Below, piece after piece: positions 52,882 to 60,758 of a stretch of DNA of 60,758 bases. The position numbers and the translations under genes were made by a program. The DNA comes from an uncultured Cocleimonas sp. (GTDB lineage Bacteria; Pseudomonadota; Gammaproteobacteria; Thiotrichales; Thiotrichaceae). The stretch is from contig NZ_CANLZW010000029.1 of assembly GCF_947495625.1 (NCBI RefSeq), forward strand, positions 1-60,758, given 5' to 3'. Below the pieces are notes generated by a model, which was not told the DNA's origin, did not search any database, and saw nothing but the letters and a program-made list of their open reading frames with translations. Numbering within the stretch: the first letter of the stretch is position 1; every line of letters starts with the position of its first letter.

Positions 52882-54498
52882 TTAAAAATTGTCGCGTAAA
52901 ATCATCATCGATCCCATTTCACCGATCATCATTGATGGGGCGGATGTATTGCCACTAATTAATTTTGGCATTATCGAGGCATCTATCACGCGTAAATTGT
53001 TCATCCCGATGACTTTTAAGGACTTTGGGTCTACCACTGCCATCTCGTCAATTCCCATTTTACAAGTACCGACAGGATGATAAACCGTGGTGGTGGTTTG
53101 CTTAAGATATTCTAAAATTTCTTCATCGGTTTGTACGTCTTTTCCTGGTGCCATTTCTTTGCCGCGTTTTTCATCAAATACAGGTGACGCAAGAACCTCA
53201 CGCGCTTTTTTGACTCCTTCTATGAGTACTTTCTGGTCCTGTTCTTTAGCAAAAAAATTGTAGTCGATAATGACGTTGCGATGAGTGCCATCATTGGCTA
53301 ATTTCACGGTACCTTTGCTTTGCGGTCTCAATACACAAGTGAAGATGGAATAACCATGGCCAAATTCAAAGCTTTTGCCTCGGTGACTTCTGTACAGGGG
53401 TGTAAAGTGAAATTGTATATCGGGATCATCATTGGCTTGCTCGGCGAACTTGGTTTTGGCAAAGCCTCCTACTTCTGTGTAATTCGTTGTCCACCAGCCC
53501 ATACGTTTTAATATGTATTTGAAGGGCGCTGGAATTACATGCGGTAGTAAAGTCCTTAGTGAAACACCAATTGAACTGGCGCTGTTTGAGCGAACAGTCA
53601 CCATGCTATCTATATGATCCTGAAGGTTTTCCCCAACTCCTTTTAAATCTTTTTTACATTCAATACCTAATTCTTTTAATTCATCGGCATTTCCGATACC
53701 TGATGCCATCAATATACGTGGAGAAGAAATAACGCCTGAACTCAAAATTACTTCTTTATTGCATTGAAGAACTTTTGCTTCACCATTTTGTTCTATCTTG
53801 ATACTGGTGACGTTGTCACCCTCAATATTTAAAGATAAAACTTCCGTGTTTGTCATAACCGTAAGGTTTGATCGAGAATCGAGTACTGGTTTTACAAATG
53901 CGGTGTAACTGCTGACTCGCTCGCCATTTTTTTGTTTTAAATTGAACGTGCCTAAGCCTAATTGAGTTTTCCCGTTAAAGTCAGTATTTTCAGGAAGCCC
54001 AATGTGCTCTCCTGCAGATACAAATAGTTGTCCTACTTTGTTGGTATCTTGGGGTTTAACAACAGTAACTTCACCGTCAAAACCATGAAACTCAGGGCTT
54101 TGACCGACTTCATTCTTTTCCAGTTTTTTAAAAACAGGAAGAACATCATCATAAGACCAACCTTCGCAGCCAAGTTGCTCCCAGGTGTCATAGTCTTTAC
54201 GATTCCCTCGGATATAAACCATATTGTTTATCGAGGTTGAGCCACCCAAACCTTTGCCACGATTGACTGTAATCACACGATTATTCAGGTGTTTTTGTGG
54301 TGCACCTTGGTACTTAAAGTCATGGTTTTTATTGTTATAGCTAATAAAAACGCCGGCAGGAATTGATACCCAAGGTTGTTTGTTGCTACCACCTGCTTCT
54401 ATTAAACAGACTGTAACCTTAGGATCAGCGCTCAAACGATTGGCTACTACGCAGCCCGATGCTCCGGCGCCGACAATTATGTAATCAAATGACTTCAT
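52882..54498 (-). CDS. GMC family oxidoreductase (choline dehydrogenase-like)
   Basis: This 538-residue FAD alcohol dehydrogenase has DYIIVGAGASGCVVANRLSADPKVTVCLIEAGG, the GMC signature NRGKGLGGSTSINNMVYIRGNRKDYDTWEQLG, the second signature SSGVISSPRILMASGIG and the C-terminal catalytic stretch TTTVYHPVGTCKMG followed by NLRVIDASIMPKLISGNTSAPSMMIGEMG. It resembles alcohol/choline dehydrogenases. It lies 20 bases after the RpiR regulator gene and opposite a glutamine-synthetase-like/ALDH operon. An amino alcohol derivative is therefore a plausible substrate. This is inference from context. Confidence 0.9.
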   Translation of the reverse strand: MKSFDYIIVGAGASGCVVANRLSADPKVTVCLIEAGGSNKQPWVSIPAGVFISYNNKNHDFKYQGAPQKHLNNRVITVNRGKGLGGSTSINNMVYIRGNRKDYDTWEQLGCEGWSYDDVLPVFKKLEKNEVGQSPEFHGFDGEVTVVKPQDTNKVGQLFVSAGEHIGLPENTDFNGKTQLGLGTFNLKQKNGERVSSYTAFVKPVLDSRSNLTVMTNTEVLSLNIEGDNVTSIKIEQNGEAKVLQCNKEVILSSGVISSPRILMASGIGNADELKELGIECKKDLKGVGENLQDHIDSMVTVRSNSASSIGVSLRTLLPHVIPAPFKYILKRMGWWTTNYTEVGGFAKTKFAEQANDDPDIQFHFTPLYRSHRGKSFEFGHGYSIFTCVLRPQSKGTVKLANDGTHRNVIIDYNFFAKEQDQKVLIEGVKKAREVLASPVFDEKRGKEMAPGKDVQTDEEILEYLKQTTTTVYHPVGTCKMGIDEMAVVDPKSLKVIGMNNLRVIDASIMPKLISGNTSAPSMMIGEMGSMMILRDNF

Positions 54499-54517
54499 TA
54501 ACTTTTCTCTTGAAAAT

Positions 54518-55390
54518 TCACTTTAAATTTCTAAACAGTTTAGTGACCCCAAACATTGCTTCCAGACTTTCTATACGATCACGACTGCTATCCCAGCTTT
54601 GGTTTTGAATCTGCGCCAATAACGATTCTACGATGAAAGTAATGGCTATCGTGGAATCTAAACTGGATGGCACTTCAACAAGGGACTTGAAACAATATTC
54701 AGCATGCTTCTCGATGGGTGAGCCCCATTGATCAGTAAATAAAATTATCGTACATCCTCTCTCTTTGACTAAATGAGCGAGTTTTTGCAGGTCTTTTTCG
54801 TATCGTCTTATGTCGAAAATAATCAGTATGGAGCTCTCGTCCATATCTAGTATATATTGTGGCCAAACATTAGAAGACTCACTTAATAACGTAACTTTAG
54901 GTCTGATTATCTGTAAATGATTATAAAAATAATCTGCGTTCGAACGCGTAATCCTACCTCCGGCTAGAAATATTCTTCTTGAGGTATCTCCTAAAATATC
55001 TGCAACGGAATCAAATGCAGTCTGGTCTAATCTATCTAACGTATGCCTTAAATTAGCCGCAACAGCATCTGCAAATTGATGTGAAATATGCTTATTTGAA
55101 GATTCAGTAATCCATGAATCATGCTTTGAAACAGGTTTCTTTATTTGAGCCGCTACTTCCTCTCTTAATGCTTCCTGCATTTTAGAAAAACCATCAAACC
55201 CCAGTTTTTTTGCCAGTCTGACTACTGTAGGTGTGGAAACCTTGGCTATAGAGGCTAAGGAAGTAATCGATTGCATTCCAGCTACTGGGTAATCAGTGAG
55301 TAAAATACTGGCTACTTGACGTTCTGAATGCGTTAATTCATCCATGCAATCGCTCAAAATGTCTTTAACAATACCTGTGCCTGATTTCAT
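54518..55390 (-). CDS. MurR/RpiR family transcriptional regulator
   Basis: This regulator has an N-terminal HTH_6 (LTHSERQVASILLTDYPVAGMQSITSLASIAKVSTPTVVRLAKKLGFDGFSKMQEALREEV) and a C-terminal SIS sugar-isomerase-like domain (RIFLAGGRITRSNADYFYNHLQII, ILIIFDIRRYEKDLQKLAHLVKERGCTIILFTD). The start MKSGTGIVKDIL at 55390 has GAGGGAAG six bases upstream; a longer frame to 55405 is weaker. It is divergent from the amidohydrolase-like gene, and a palindrome lies in that gap. SIS domains usually bind phosphosugars, but this subgroup near amine-catabolic genes may sense another metabolite. Confidence 0.88.
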   Translation of the reverse strand: MKSGTGIVKDILSDCMDELTHSERQVASILLTDYPVAGMQSITSLASIAKVSTPTVVRLAKKLGFDGFSKMQEALREEVAAQIKKPVSKHDSWITESSNKHISHQFADAVAANLRHTLDRLDQTAFDSVADILGDTSRRIFLAGGRITRSNADYFYNHLQIIRPKVTLLSESSNVWPQYILDMDESSILIIFDIRRYEKDLQKLAHLVKERGCTIILFTDQWGSPIEKHAEYCFKSLVEVPSSLDSTIAITFIVESLLAQIQNQSWDSSRDRIESLEAMFGVTKLFRNLK

Positions 55391-55450
55391 AAATACTTCC
55401 CTCAAAGAATGTGCGTATTTCTTATGGAATAGACTTTATCAGAAATAATA

Positions 55451-55486
55451 TTGACAGTGTTAAAGTAAATGTACAGAATTGTACAT
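55451..55486 (+). promoter_or_regulatory. Promoter with overlapping operator palindrome
   Basis: TTGACA at 55451-55456 is a perfect -35. After 17 bases CAGAAT at 55474-55479 is an acceptable -10. ATGTACA-GAAT-TGTACAT at 55469-55486 is a perfect 7+7 inverted repeat covering the -10 and the start site. The predicted transcription start is within a few bases of the ATG at 55488, implying a leaderless message repressed by the neighbouring RpiR protein. Confidence 0.65.
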
Positions 55487-55487
55487 A

Positions 55488-56282
55488 ATGGAAAATCATA
55501 ATACATCGATTAATTTATTTTCTGAACATAGCATTGAGTCGGCCAGATTAATTAACCCTGACGGCAAAGCTCCGATTGTTTTGATCTGTGAGCATGCTTC
55601 TAATTTTATTCCACCATTTTTAAATGATCTTGGTTTAAATCAAGAAGGCTTAGTATCACATGCCGCATGGGATATTGGTGCTTATGAAATGGCCTGTGAA
55701 GTTAGTGAGCTACTTGATGCGCCATTGATAGCAGCGAAAGTTTCAAGACTGGTATACGATTGTAATAGAGCACCTGAGTCAGGTATTGGTATACCTAGTA
55801 AAAGTGAAGTTATTGATGTTCCTGGTAACAAAAACTTAAGTGAAATCGAAATAAATGAACGGGTTAAGTATGTATACGAACCCTTTCATGAGTTGATAAA
55901 TCAGACAATTTACAACCCTGATCGCTTGGCACTTTCAACACAGCATGCTACTCCAGCGATAATCACAATACATAGCTTTACTCCGGTCTATTTTGGTGAG
56001 AAGCGTTCTGTAGAGTTAGGAATACTGCATGACAAAGATGATCGCCTAGCGAAACTAGTGATGGGGGAAGTGAAGAATCGAACTCAATTAAAGGCAGAGT
56101 TTAACGCTCCCTACGATGTGAGTGACAATGTCATGCATACGATAAATAAACATGCCCAAGATAAAAAATTCATGAATGTGATGATAGAAATCAAGAATGA
56201 TTTGCTTTCCAATTCATCAGATATTAACGCTATGGCTGTAGATTTAAGCACTTCCATTTACGAAGCTTTAGCAAATGCATAG
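55488..56282 (+). CDS. N-formylglutamate amidohydrolase family protein
   Basis: This 264-residue protein starts MENHNTSINLF at 55488 and has the family motifs VLICEHASNFIPPFLNDLGL, HAAWDIGAYEMACEVSELLDAPLIAAKVSRLVYDCNR and ITIHSFTPVYFGEKRSVELGILHD, with conserved His, Asp and Arg for the metal-dependent amidase. There are no hut genes nearby. It is followed by a glutamine-synthetase-like gene and ALDH, suggesting hydrolysis of a gamma-glutamyl amide rather than N-formylglutamate. No ribosome site precedes the ATG. The frame's earlier TTG at 55479 lies inside the operator and is unlikely. Confidence 0.85.
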   Translation: MENHNTSINLFSEHSIESARLINPDGKAPIVLICEHASNFIPPFLNDLGLNQEGLVSHAAWDIGAYEMACEVSELLDAPLIAAKVSRLVYDCNRAPESGIGIPSKSEVIDVPGNKNLSEIEINERVKYVYEPFHELINQTIYNPDRLALSTQHATPAIITIHSFTPVYFGEKRSVELGILHDKDDRLAKLVMGEVKNRTQLKAEFNAPYDVSDNVMHTINKHAQDKKFMNVMIEIKNDLLSNSSDINAMAVDLSTSIYEALANA

Positions 56283-56333
56283 ACGTCTAGCGCTAATTTT
56301 TAGGGCTAATTTACAAAAGGTGAAAAGATAAAA

Positions 56334-57704
56334 ATGACTGAAACCAAACAACTTACCTTTGAGGCTTTAAAGTCTGACGTTAATGATGGAATTATCGATA
56401 CTGTTCTGGTCTGCCTCGTTGACATGCAAGGACGCCTTATGGGAAAAAGATTCCATGCTCAAAGTTTTGTTGAGAGTGCGTATCAGGAGACTCACTGTTG
56501 TACTTATTTGCTGGCAACAGATTTAGAGATGGCAACCCCTGATGGTTATGCCTCCACTAGTTGGGAAGCAGGCTATGGCGATTATGTGATGAAGCCTGAC
56601 TTATCTACTTTAAGATATGTACCATGGCTTGAAGGGACTGCAATGGTTTTGTGTGATGTGATTGATCATAGTACTCATAAACCAGTGCCTCACTCACCAA
56701 GAGAAATGCTTAAAGGTCAAATAGCAAAATTAGCAAGTCTTGGTTATACGGCATATATGGCAACAGAATTAGAGTTCTTTTTATTCAAAGAAAGCTTTGA
56801 AGAACTAGCGAATAGCAACTACAAGCAAATGACGCCTATTGGTGCTTATAACGAAGATTACCATATCTTTCAAACCACTAAAGAAGAAGGTGTTATGCGC
56901 CCACTGAGAAACCATTTATATGAAATGGGTATCCCAGTTGAAGGATCGAAAGGCGAAGCTGAAGCAGGGCAGGAAGAACTCAATATTAAATACGATGATG
57001 CCCTCGCATGTGCTGATCATCATACGATCGCAAAACATGCGACTAAAGAGATCTCTTGGCAACAAGGTCATGCAGTAACCTTTTTACCTAAATGGGATCA
57101 TAAGCGTATCGGTAGTTCTTCTCATGTGCATCAGTCTTTATGGAAAGATGGAAATTCGATTTTTTTTGATGAAAAATGCGAATTAGGTAAATCTGAAATT
57201 ATGGATAATTACTTAGCCGGTTTAATTGCCTACGCGACTGATTACACCTATTTTATGGCGCCTTATGTAAATAGTTATAAACGATTTGCCAAAGGTAGCT
57301 TTGCTCCTACAAAAATTGTTTGGTCTGTAGATAACCGAACAGCAGCCTTCAGGTTGTGTGGAGCAGGTAGTTCAGCAATTAGAGTTGAGTGTAGAGTGCC
57401 CGGGTCGGATATGAATCCATATTTAGCACAATCAGCAATGTTAGCTGCGGGTATAAAAGGCATTGAAGAAAAGATGAAACTTCCACCAGAATTCACTGGC
57501 AATGTTTATAAGGATTCCGAAGCTGAGTCAATCCCAGGCAATTTATATAAAGCAATAGAGACCTTGAGGGCATCGAGTATGCTCAAAGAAGCCTTTGGCG
57601 AGGAAGTCGTTAAACATTACGTGAGATGTGGCGAAGTAGAAATAGAAGAATTTGAAAAAGTTGTCACTGATTGGGAAGTTAAACGTGGCTTTGAGAGAGT
57701 ATAA
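56334..57704 (+). CDS. Glutamine synthetase family protein (gamma-glutamylamine synthetase type)
   Basis: This 456-residue protein has a GS beta-grasp domain (IIDTVLVCLVDMQGRLMGKRFHAQSF) and the catalytic barrel: YTAYMATELEFFLFKE with metal-binding Glu, EGSKGEAEAGQEELNIKYDDALACADHHTIAKH, GSSSHVHQSLW, NSYKRFAKGSFAPTKIVWSVDNRTAAFRL and IRVECRVPGSDMNPYLAQSAMLAAG. DMQGRLMGKR and the lack of the adenylylated tyrosine loop place it with PuuA/IpuC-like enzymes that join glutamate to an amine, not with GlnA. A ribosome site (AAAGGTG) precedes it. It is the second gene of the operon and ends five bases before ALDH. Confidence 0.88.
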   Translation: MTETKQLTFEALKSDVNDGIIDTVLVCLVDMQGRLMGKRFHAQSFVESAYQETHCCTYLLATDLEMATPDGYASTSWEAGYGDYVMKPDLSTLRYVPWLEGTAMVLCDVIDHSTHKPVPHSPREMLKGQIAKLASLGYTAYMATELEFFLFKESFEELANSNYKQMTPIGAYNEDYHIFQTTKEEGVMRPLRNHLYEMGIPVEGSKGEAEAGQEELNIKYDDALACADHHTIAKHATKEISWQQGHAVTFLPKWDHKRIGSSSHVHQSLWKDGNSIFFDEKCELGKSEIMDNYLAGLIAYATDYTYFMAPYVNSYKRFAKGSFAPTKIVWSVDNRTAAFRLCGAGSSAIRVECRVPGSDMNPYLAQSAMLAAGIKGIEEKMKLPPEFTGNVYKDSEAESIPGNLYKAIETLRASSMLKEAFGEEVVKHYVRCGEVEIEEFEKVVTDWEVKRGFERV

Positions 57705-57709
57705 GAATA

Positions 57710-59092
57710 ATGGCTAACACTAAGATTTTAAAATGCATATCTCCCATTGATGGGAGTTTATATGCGGAGCGTGAAACCTTTACCAGCATAGAAGCTCATG
57801 AAGCAGCGAAACGAGCCAAAGTGGCCCAGGTTGAATGGGGAAAAAAGTCCATAAAAGAAAGATCTGATTTGGTGAATCTGGGCGTTTTAAAATTAGGTGA
57901 AATTCAGGAAGAAACAACCATAGAATTAGCCCATCAGATGGGACGCCCCATTCGGTATGGTGGTGAATATTCAGGTTTTCAGTTTCGCGCTGATACCATG
58001 GCCGACCTTGCCGAAAAAGCATTAGCTCCAATCATTGTGGAAGATAGTGATGCCTTTGTTCGAAGAATTGATCGCATTCCTTTGGGTGTAGTGCTTGTAA
58101 TCGCACCATGGAATTATCCCTATATGACAGCGGTAAACACAGTGGTTCCTGCACTTATTGCTGGCAATTCTGTTCTGTTAAAACATTCTGAGCAGACTTT
58201 ATTAGTGGGTGAACGTATAGAAAAAGCATTTCATGAAGCGGGAATTTCGAAAGATGTGTTTCAAAATGTTTTACTTAGTCATGAAACGACAGGAGAGCTA
58301 ATCAGTTCTAGCGCTTTTGATTTTGTTAACTTTACCGGATCAGTAGGCGGTGGCAAGGCGATGGAAATTGCGGCAGCCGGAACCTTTACGGGTGTGGGTA
58401 CAGAATTGGGCGGTAAAGACCCCGGCTATGTTCGAGAAGATGCAGATCTGGATGCCGCAGTCGATACCTTAATTGATGGTGCAATGTATAACGCGGGTCA
58501 ATGTTGTTGTGGCATCGAGCGCATCTACGTACATGAGAGTTTATTTGATGCGTTTGTTGAGAAAGCGACAGCGATTGTTAAAGGCTATAAATTAGGCAAC
58601 CCACTGGATCCAGAAACAACGATTGGACCAATGGCGACCGCACGTTCTGCCAACGAAGTGCGTGCGCAGATTGATGAGGCGATAGAGCAGGGCGCAAAGC
58701 GTTGCGTAGATGTGTTTGCTGAAGATGATGGTGGTGCCTATTTGAGCCCTACAATTTTAATCAATGTTAATCATGATATGAAAGTCATGCGCGAAGAATC
58801 ATTCGGCCCGGTCGTTGGGATCATGTCGGTCAAAGATGATGCTGAAGCTATAGCGCTGATGAACGATAGCGAATTTGGCTTAACCGCTTCTATTTGGACT
58901 AAGGATACGGATAAGGCTTACGAGATTGGTTCACAGATTGAAACTGGCACCGTGTATATGAATCGTTGTGATTTTGTAGACCCTGAGTTGTGTTGGACAG
59001 GTTGCAAAGATACAGGACGAGGTGGCGGCCTATCAGTTATCGGATATCATAATTTAACCCGACCCAAGTCATTCCATCTAAAGAAACAATGA
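57710..59092 (+). CDS. Aldehyde dehydrogenase
   Basis: This 460-residue NAD(P)-dependent ALDH has the oxyanion asparagine in APWNYPYMTAVN, the cofactor loop VNFTGSVGGGKAM, the general-base Glu in GTELGGKDPGYV, the catalytic cysteine in YNAGQCCCGIERIYV, and REESFGPVVGIM. Three consecutive cysteines at the active site are unusual but known in the family. As the third gene of the operon it would oxidise the aldehyde made by the divergent GMC enzyme, by analogy with PuuC in putrescine breakdown. The substrate is inferred only from context. Confidence 0.92.
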   Translation: MANTKILKCISPIDGSLYAERETFTSIEAHEAAKRAKVAQVEWGKKSIKERSDLVNLGVLKLGEIQEETTIELAHQMGRPIRYGGEYSGFQFRADTMADLAEKALAPIIVEDSDAFVRRIDRIPLGVVLVIAPWNYPYMTAVNTVVPALIAGNSVLLKHSEQTLLVGERIEKAFHEAGISKDVFQNVLLSHETTGELISSSAFDFVNFTGSVGGGKAMEIAAAGTFTGVGTELGGKDPGYVREDADLDAAVDTLIDGAMYNAGQCCCGIERIYVHESLFDAFVEKATAIVKGYKLGNPLDPETTIGPMATARSANEVRAQIDEAIEQGAKRCVDVFAEDDGGAYLSPTILINVNHDMKVMREESFGPVVGIMSVKDDAEAIALMNDSEFGLTASIWTKDTDKAYEIGSQIETGTVYMNRCDFVDPELCWTGCKDTGRGGGLSVIGYHNLTRPKSFHLKKQ

Positions 59093-59354
59093 GAGTGATT
59101 GAGTTATCTCAATTTCACAGACCCCTAAATACCTGATTTATTAAGTTTATACTTAATATTGATCTAGTGGTTCAGCTGATTCAAGTCAGTGCAAATAGAA
59201 AGTTGATACCATTTTTTTAATTATTTAATAACTAATATCTTAGTAAGATATCACGCTTTTATATATACCCTCCCTAGTACAAATTGACTATTCTTTAAAA
59301 ACTAAATCTATTATATGGTTGATAGTGGAACGTTGGTCTATTGAGGTATAAAAA

Positions 59355-60653
59355 ATGAAAACTATGGATTTTATCTCGCTCAGTTCAAATACTGAGGAAC
59401 CGCATATACGTTCTTATCTTTTAATGCCGGGTATAGTTTTATTTGCTAGTGTTCTTACGATTAGTAATGCTCAGGCCAGAGATATGTATAGGGTTGCACC
59501 TATTGAAGTCGTCGTATACGAAGGAAAACCTATCGATTACTCAAGTCAGTCAGATGTAATAGTTATTGAAGAAAATCATTCACAAAATACTTATGAAAAT
59601 GTGGTGGTGATTGAGACATATACTGATGATTTATCAAGCCCATCTAATTCAACCGCTGTTGCTAAAAGTACAACGCCTACTACTCAACAGCGAGAAGCGT
59701 TGAGTAATGAACGGTTAGCTCAAACTAAAGCACAAACTGCTCAACGTGCAAAAGCTCAGCTAAACCAGCCGAAAGCTAAACCCGTGGTGGCTCAAAGCAG
59801 GAATTTAATTGCGCAGAATACACTTCAATATAAACAAAATCAGCCTAGTAAAAATTTAGCTCCAAAAGCAGAAAGTACAGACGCCGAGCTTATGGCTTAT
59901 TATGTAAAGTTTTTTGGAAAGCAGAATAACAAAGTCTCAAAGCAAGAAACCTCTTTGACAAATCTGTCTGTTAAACAAAAACCAATTAAACAAGTTGTTT
60001 ATAAAAAAGCGAAACCCCAAAAAACTCAACTGGCTAAGTCAGCTCCAAAGAGGAGAACTTCACAACTAATATCCAAAAAATTATCAGTAACCAAGATGAT
60101 AAATGCCAATGTGGAAGGGAAAGATCCTGAGTTAGTAGCGTTTTACATGGGTATCTTTGGAGCTCAAAAGAATACTTTGTCCAAGAAACCTAGCCGGTCG
60201 ATTCAATTAGCTGTCAAACAAACACCCAGTAAAATAGTTAAGAAAAAGACTAAACTAAAAGTTAATCCAAAGTCTAATTTGAAGAAAATTCAGTTGGCAA
60301 AGAGGACTTCAAAAAATAAAGATCCGGAATTAGTCGCTTTTTATGAACAGGTGTTTGGCAATGATAAATTAAGCTCATCTAAACACGTTCCTGTTGTTGT
60401 GAATTCAAAAGCAAAAGATCCTGAGTTAGTAGCGTTTTATGAGCGGGAATTTGGTAAAATCATGAATAACACAAAAGTGGCGATGCTAAACAAAAAAGTC
60501 AGCAATAAAGTAAAGATTGTAGCGAGCTCTAAATCAGATAAAAAACTTAACCTAAAGAAGAAGGTTAAAGGAAAAACTAAAAATTCAATGAGTACAGCGG
60601 CAGTAGAGCTTCAAAATCTGATTGATGAGTTAACGAGCAAAAATATCATCTAA
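59355..60653 (+). CDS. Exported lysine-rich repeat protein, unknown function
   Basis: This 432-residue protein has an N-terminal signal (SYLLMPGIVLFASVLTISNAQA) after a 20-residue polar lead, then a mature N-terminus MYRVAPIEVVVYEGKPIDYSS. The rest is low-complexity and rich in Lys, Gln, Ser and Thr, and carries four copies of a motif. The copies, near residues 174-190, 255-271, 319-335 and 353-369, are DAELMAYYVKFFGK, KDPELVAFYMGIFGA, KDPELVAFYEQVFGN and KDPELVAFYEREFGK. Spacing is irregular (about 81, 64 and 34 residues), so the units are short linear motifs in a disordered basic chain rather than folded repeats. I do not recognise a family. The exported basic character suggests binding to an anionic envelope polymer or nucleic acid. 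The 262 bases upstream contain no other gene. Confidence 0.8.
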   Translation: MKTMDFISLSSNTEEPHIRSYLLMPGIVLFASVLTISNAQARDMYRVAPIEVVVYEGKPIDYSSQSDVIVIEENHSQNTYENVVVIETYTDDLSSPSNSTAVAKSTTPTTQQREALSNERLAQTKAQTAQRAKAQLNQPKAKPVVAQSRNLIAQNTLQYKQNQPSKNLAPKAESTDAELMAYYVKFFGKQNNKVSKQETSLTNLSVKQKPIKQVVYKKAKPQKTQLAKSAPKRRTSQLISKKLSVTKMINANVEGKDPELVAFYMGIFGAQKNTLSKKPSRSIQLAVKQTPSKIVKKKTKLKVNPKSNLKKIQLAKRTSKNKDPELVAFYEQVFGNDKLSSSKHVPVVVNSKAKDPELVAFYEREFGKIMNNTKVAMLNKKVSNKVKIVASSKSDKKLNLKKKVKGKTKNSMSTAAVELQNLIDELTSKNII

Positions 60654-60671
60654 GGCATACTTAAATATAAA

Positions 60672-60694
60672 ATAAAAAAAGGCCTAAAAGGTGA
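60672..60694 (+). repeat. Possible decayed G-run element copy after the repeat protein gene
   Basis: AAAAAAAGGCCTAAAAGGTG matches the left half and loop of the element (compare the riboswitch copy) but the G run is replaced by ATGAG. It lies 20 bases after the stop, the usual position. Too degenerate to be sure. Confidence 0.4.
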
Positions 60695-60758
60695 TGAGAT
60701 GGTCTCCTCCTCTTTAATGCGGCATCAAAGTGCCATAATTGGAGATGTAAATCATTCA

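Noticed and set aside
1-60758. tRNA, rRNA, CRISPR, prophage or transposase genes
   Set aside because: None was recognised on either strand by reading; no integrase, transposase or repeat-spacer pattern was found.

Overview
The window reads as a chromosomal segment of a low-GC, probably marine, free-living gammaproteobacterium. The support is the linked hisBHAFE-tatABC block, pqiABC, btuB under a cobalamin riboswitch, gatCAB, a DctBD-controlled TRAP transporter and a csiD/lhgO-type glutarate module. The exact lineage cannot be fixed from the sequence alone. No rRNA, tRNA, prophage, transposase or CRISPR array was seen.

Layout. 1-570: a 49-residue single-pass membrane protein gene with its own terminator. 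570-5811 (minus): histidine biosynthesis genes (hisB, hisH, hisA, hisF, hisE; no hisI) running into tatA-tatB-tatC, with TatC carrying a long acidic tail. 6163-7251: a secreted PQQ-dehydrogenase-like protein. 7357-16654: a CHASE2 adenylate/guanylate cyclase divergent from a three-gene operon (a 1331-residue surface lipoprotein, a Slam-like TPR/beta-barrel protein, a FecR-domain protein), which looks like a dedicated cell-surface export and signalling system. 16745-21155 (minus): DUF523, then pqiC, pqiB and pqiA split into two genes. 21227-26713: a CLC transporter, then riboswitch-btuB-btuM for vitamin B12 uptake, then SixA. 27023-30255: gatCAB. 30507-36181: a methyltransferase, two diguanylate cyclases, hslO and dinB. 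36419-43072: dctB-dctD and dctPQM with a sigma54 promoter and upstream dyads. 43206-46127: an AraC regulator, small enzymes and a META lipoprotein. 46340-49497: glutarate hydroxylase, L-2-hydroxyglutarate oxidase and a GntR regulator. 49628-52706: a hydroxyacid dehydrogenase, an enolase-superfamily enzyme and a NERD protein. 52882-59092: a GMC oxidoreductase and RpiR regulator facing an N-formylglutamate-amidohydrolase-like, glutamine-synthetase-like and ALDH operon, a plausible gamma-glutamyl amino-alcohol catabolic pathway. 59355-60653: an exported lysine-rich repeat protein of unknown function.

The strongest unexplained signal is a dispersed element of about 25 bp. Its G-rich-strand consensus is AAAAAA(GT)GCCCTAAAAGTAG(6-8)TGAC. 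About 16 copies occur, roughly one per 4 kb. Many sit at gene ends, where the C-rich strand makes a small hairpin followed by a T run, so they look like stereotyped terminators. Others do not fit that role: one lies in frame inside dinB, one inside the cobalamin riboswitch, two in a divergent promoter region, and one antisense between co-directional genes. Placement at terminators, as inverted pairs and inside a DNA-repair gene resembles DNA uptake sequences. The element also resembles the Shine-Dalgarno complement of the 16S 3' end. In element entries, strand + means the G-run is on the + strand.

A second recurring oddity is three genes whose conserved N-termini extend upstream of any ATG, GTG or TTG codon.
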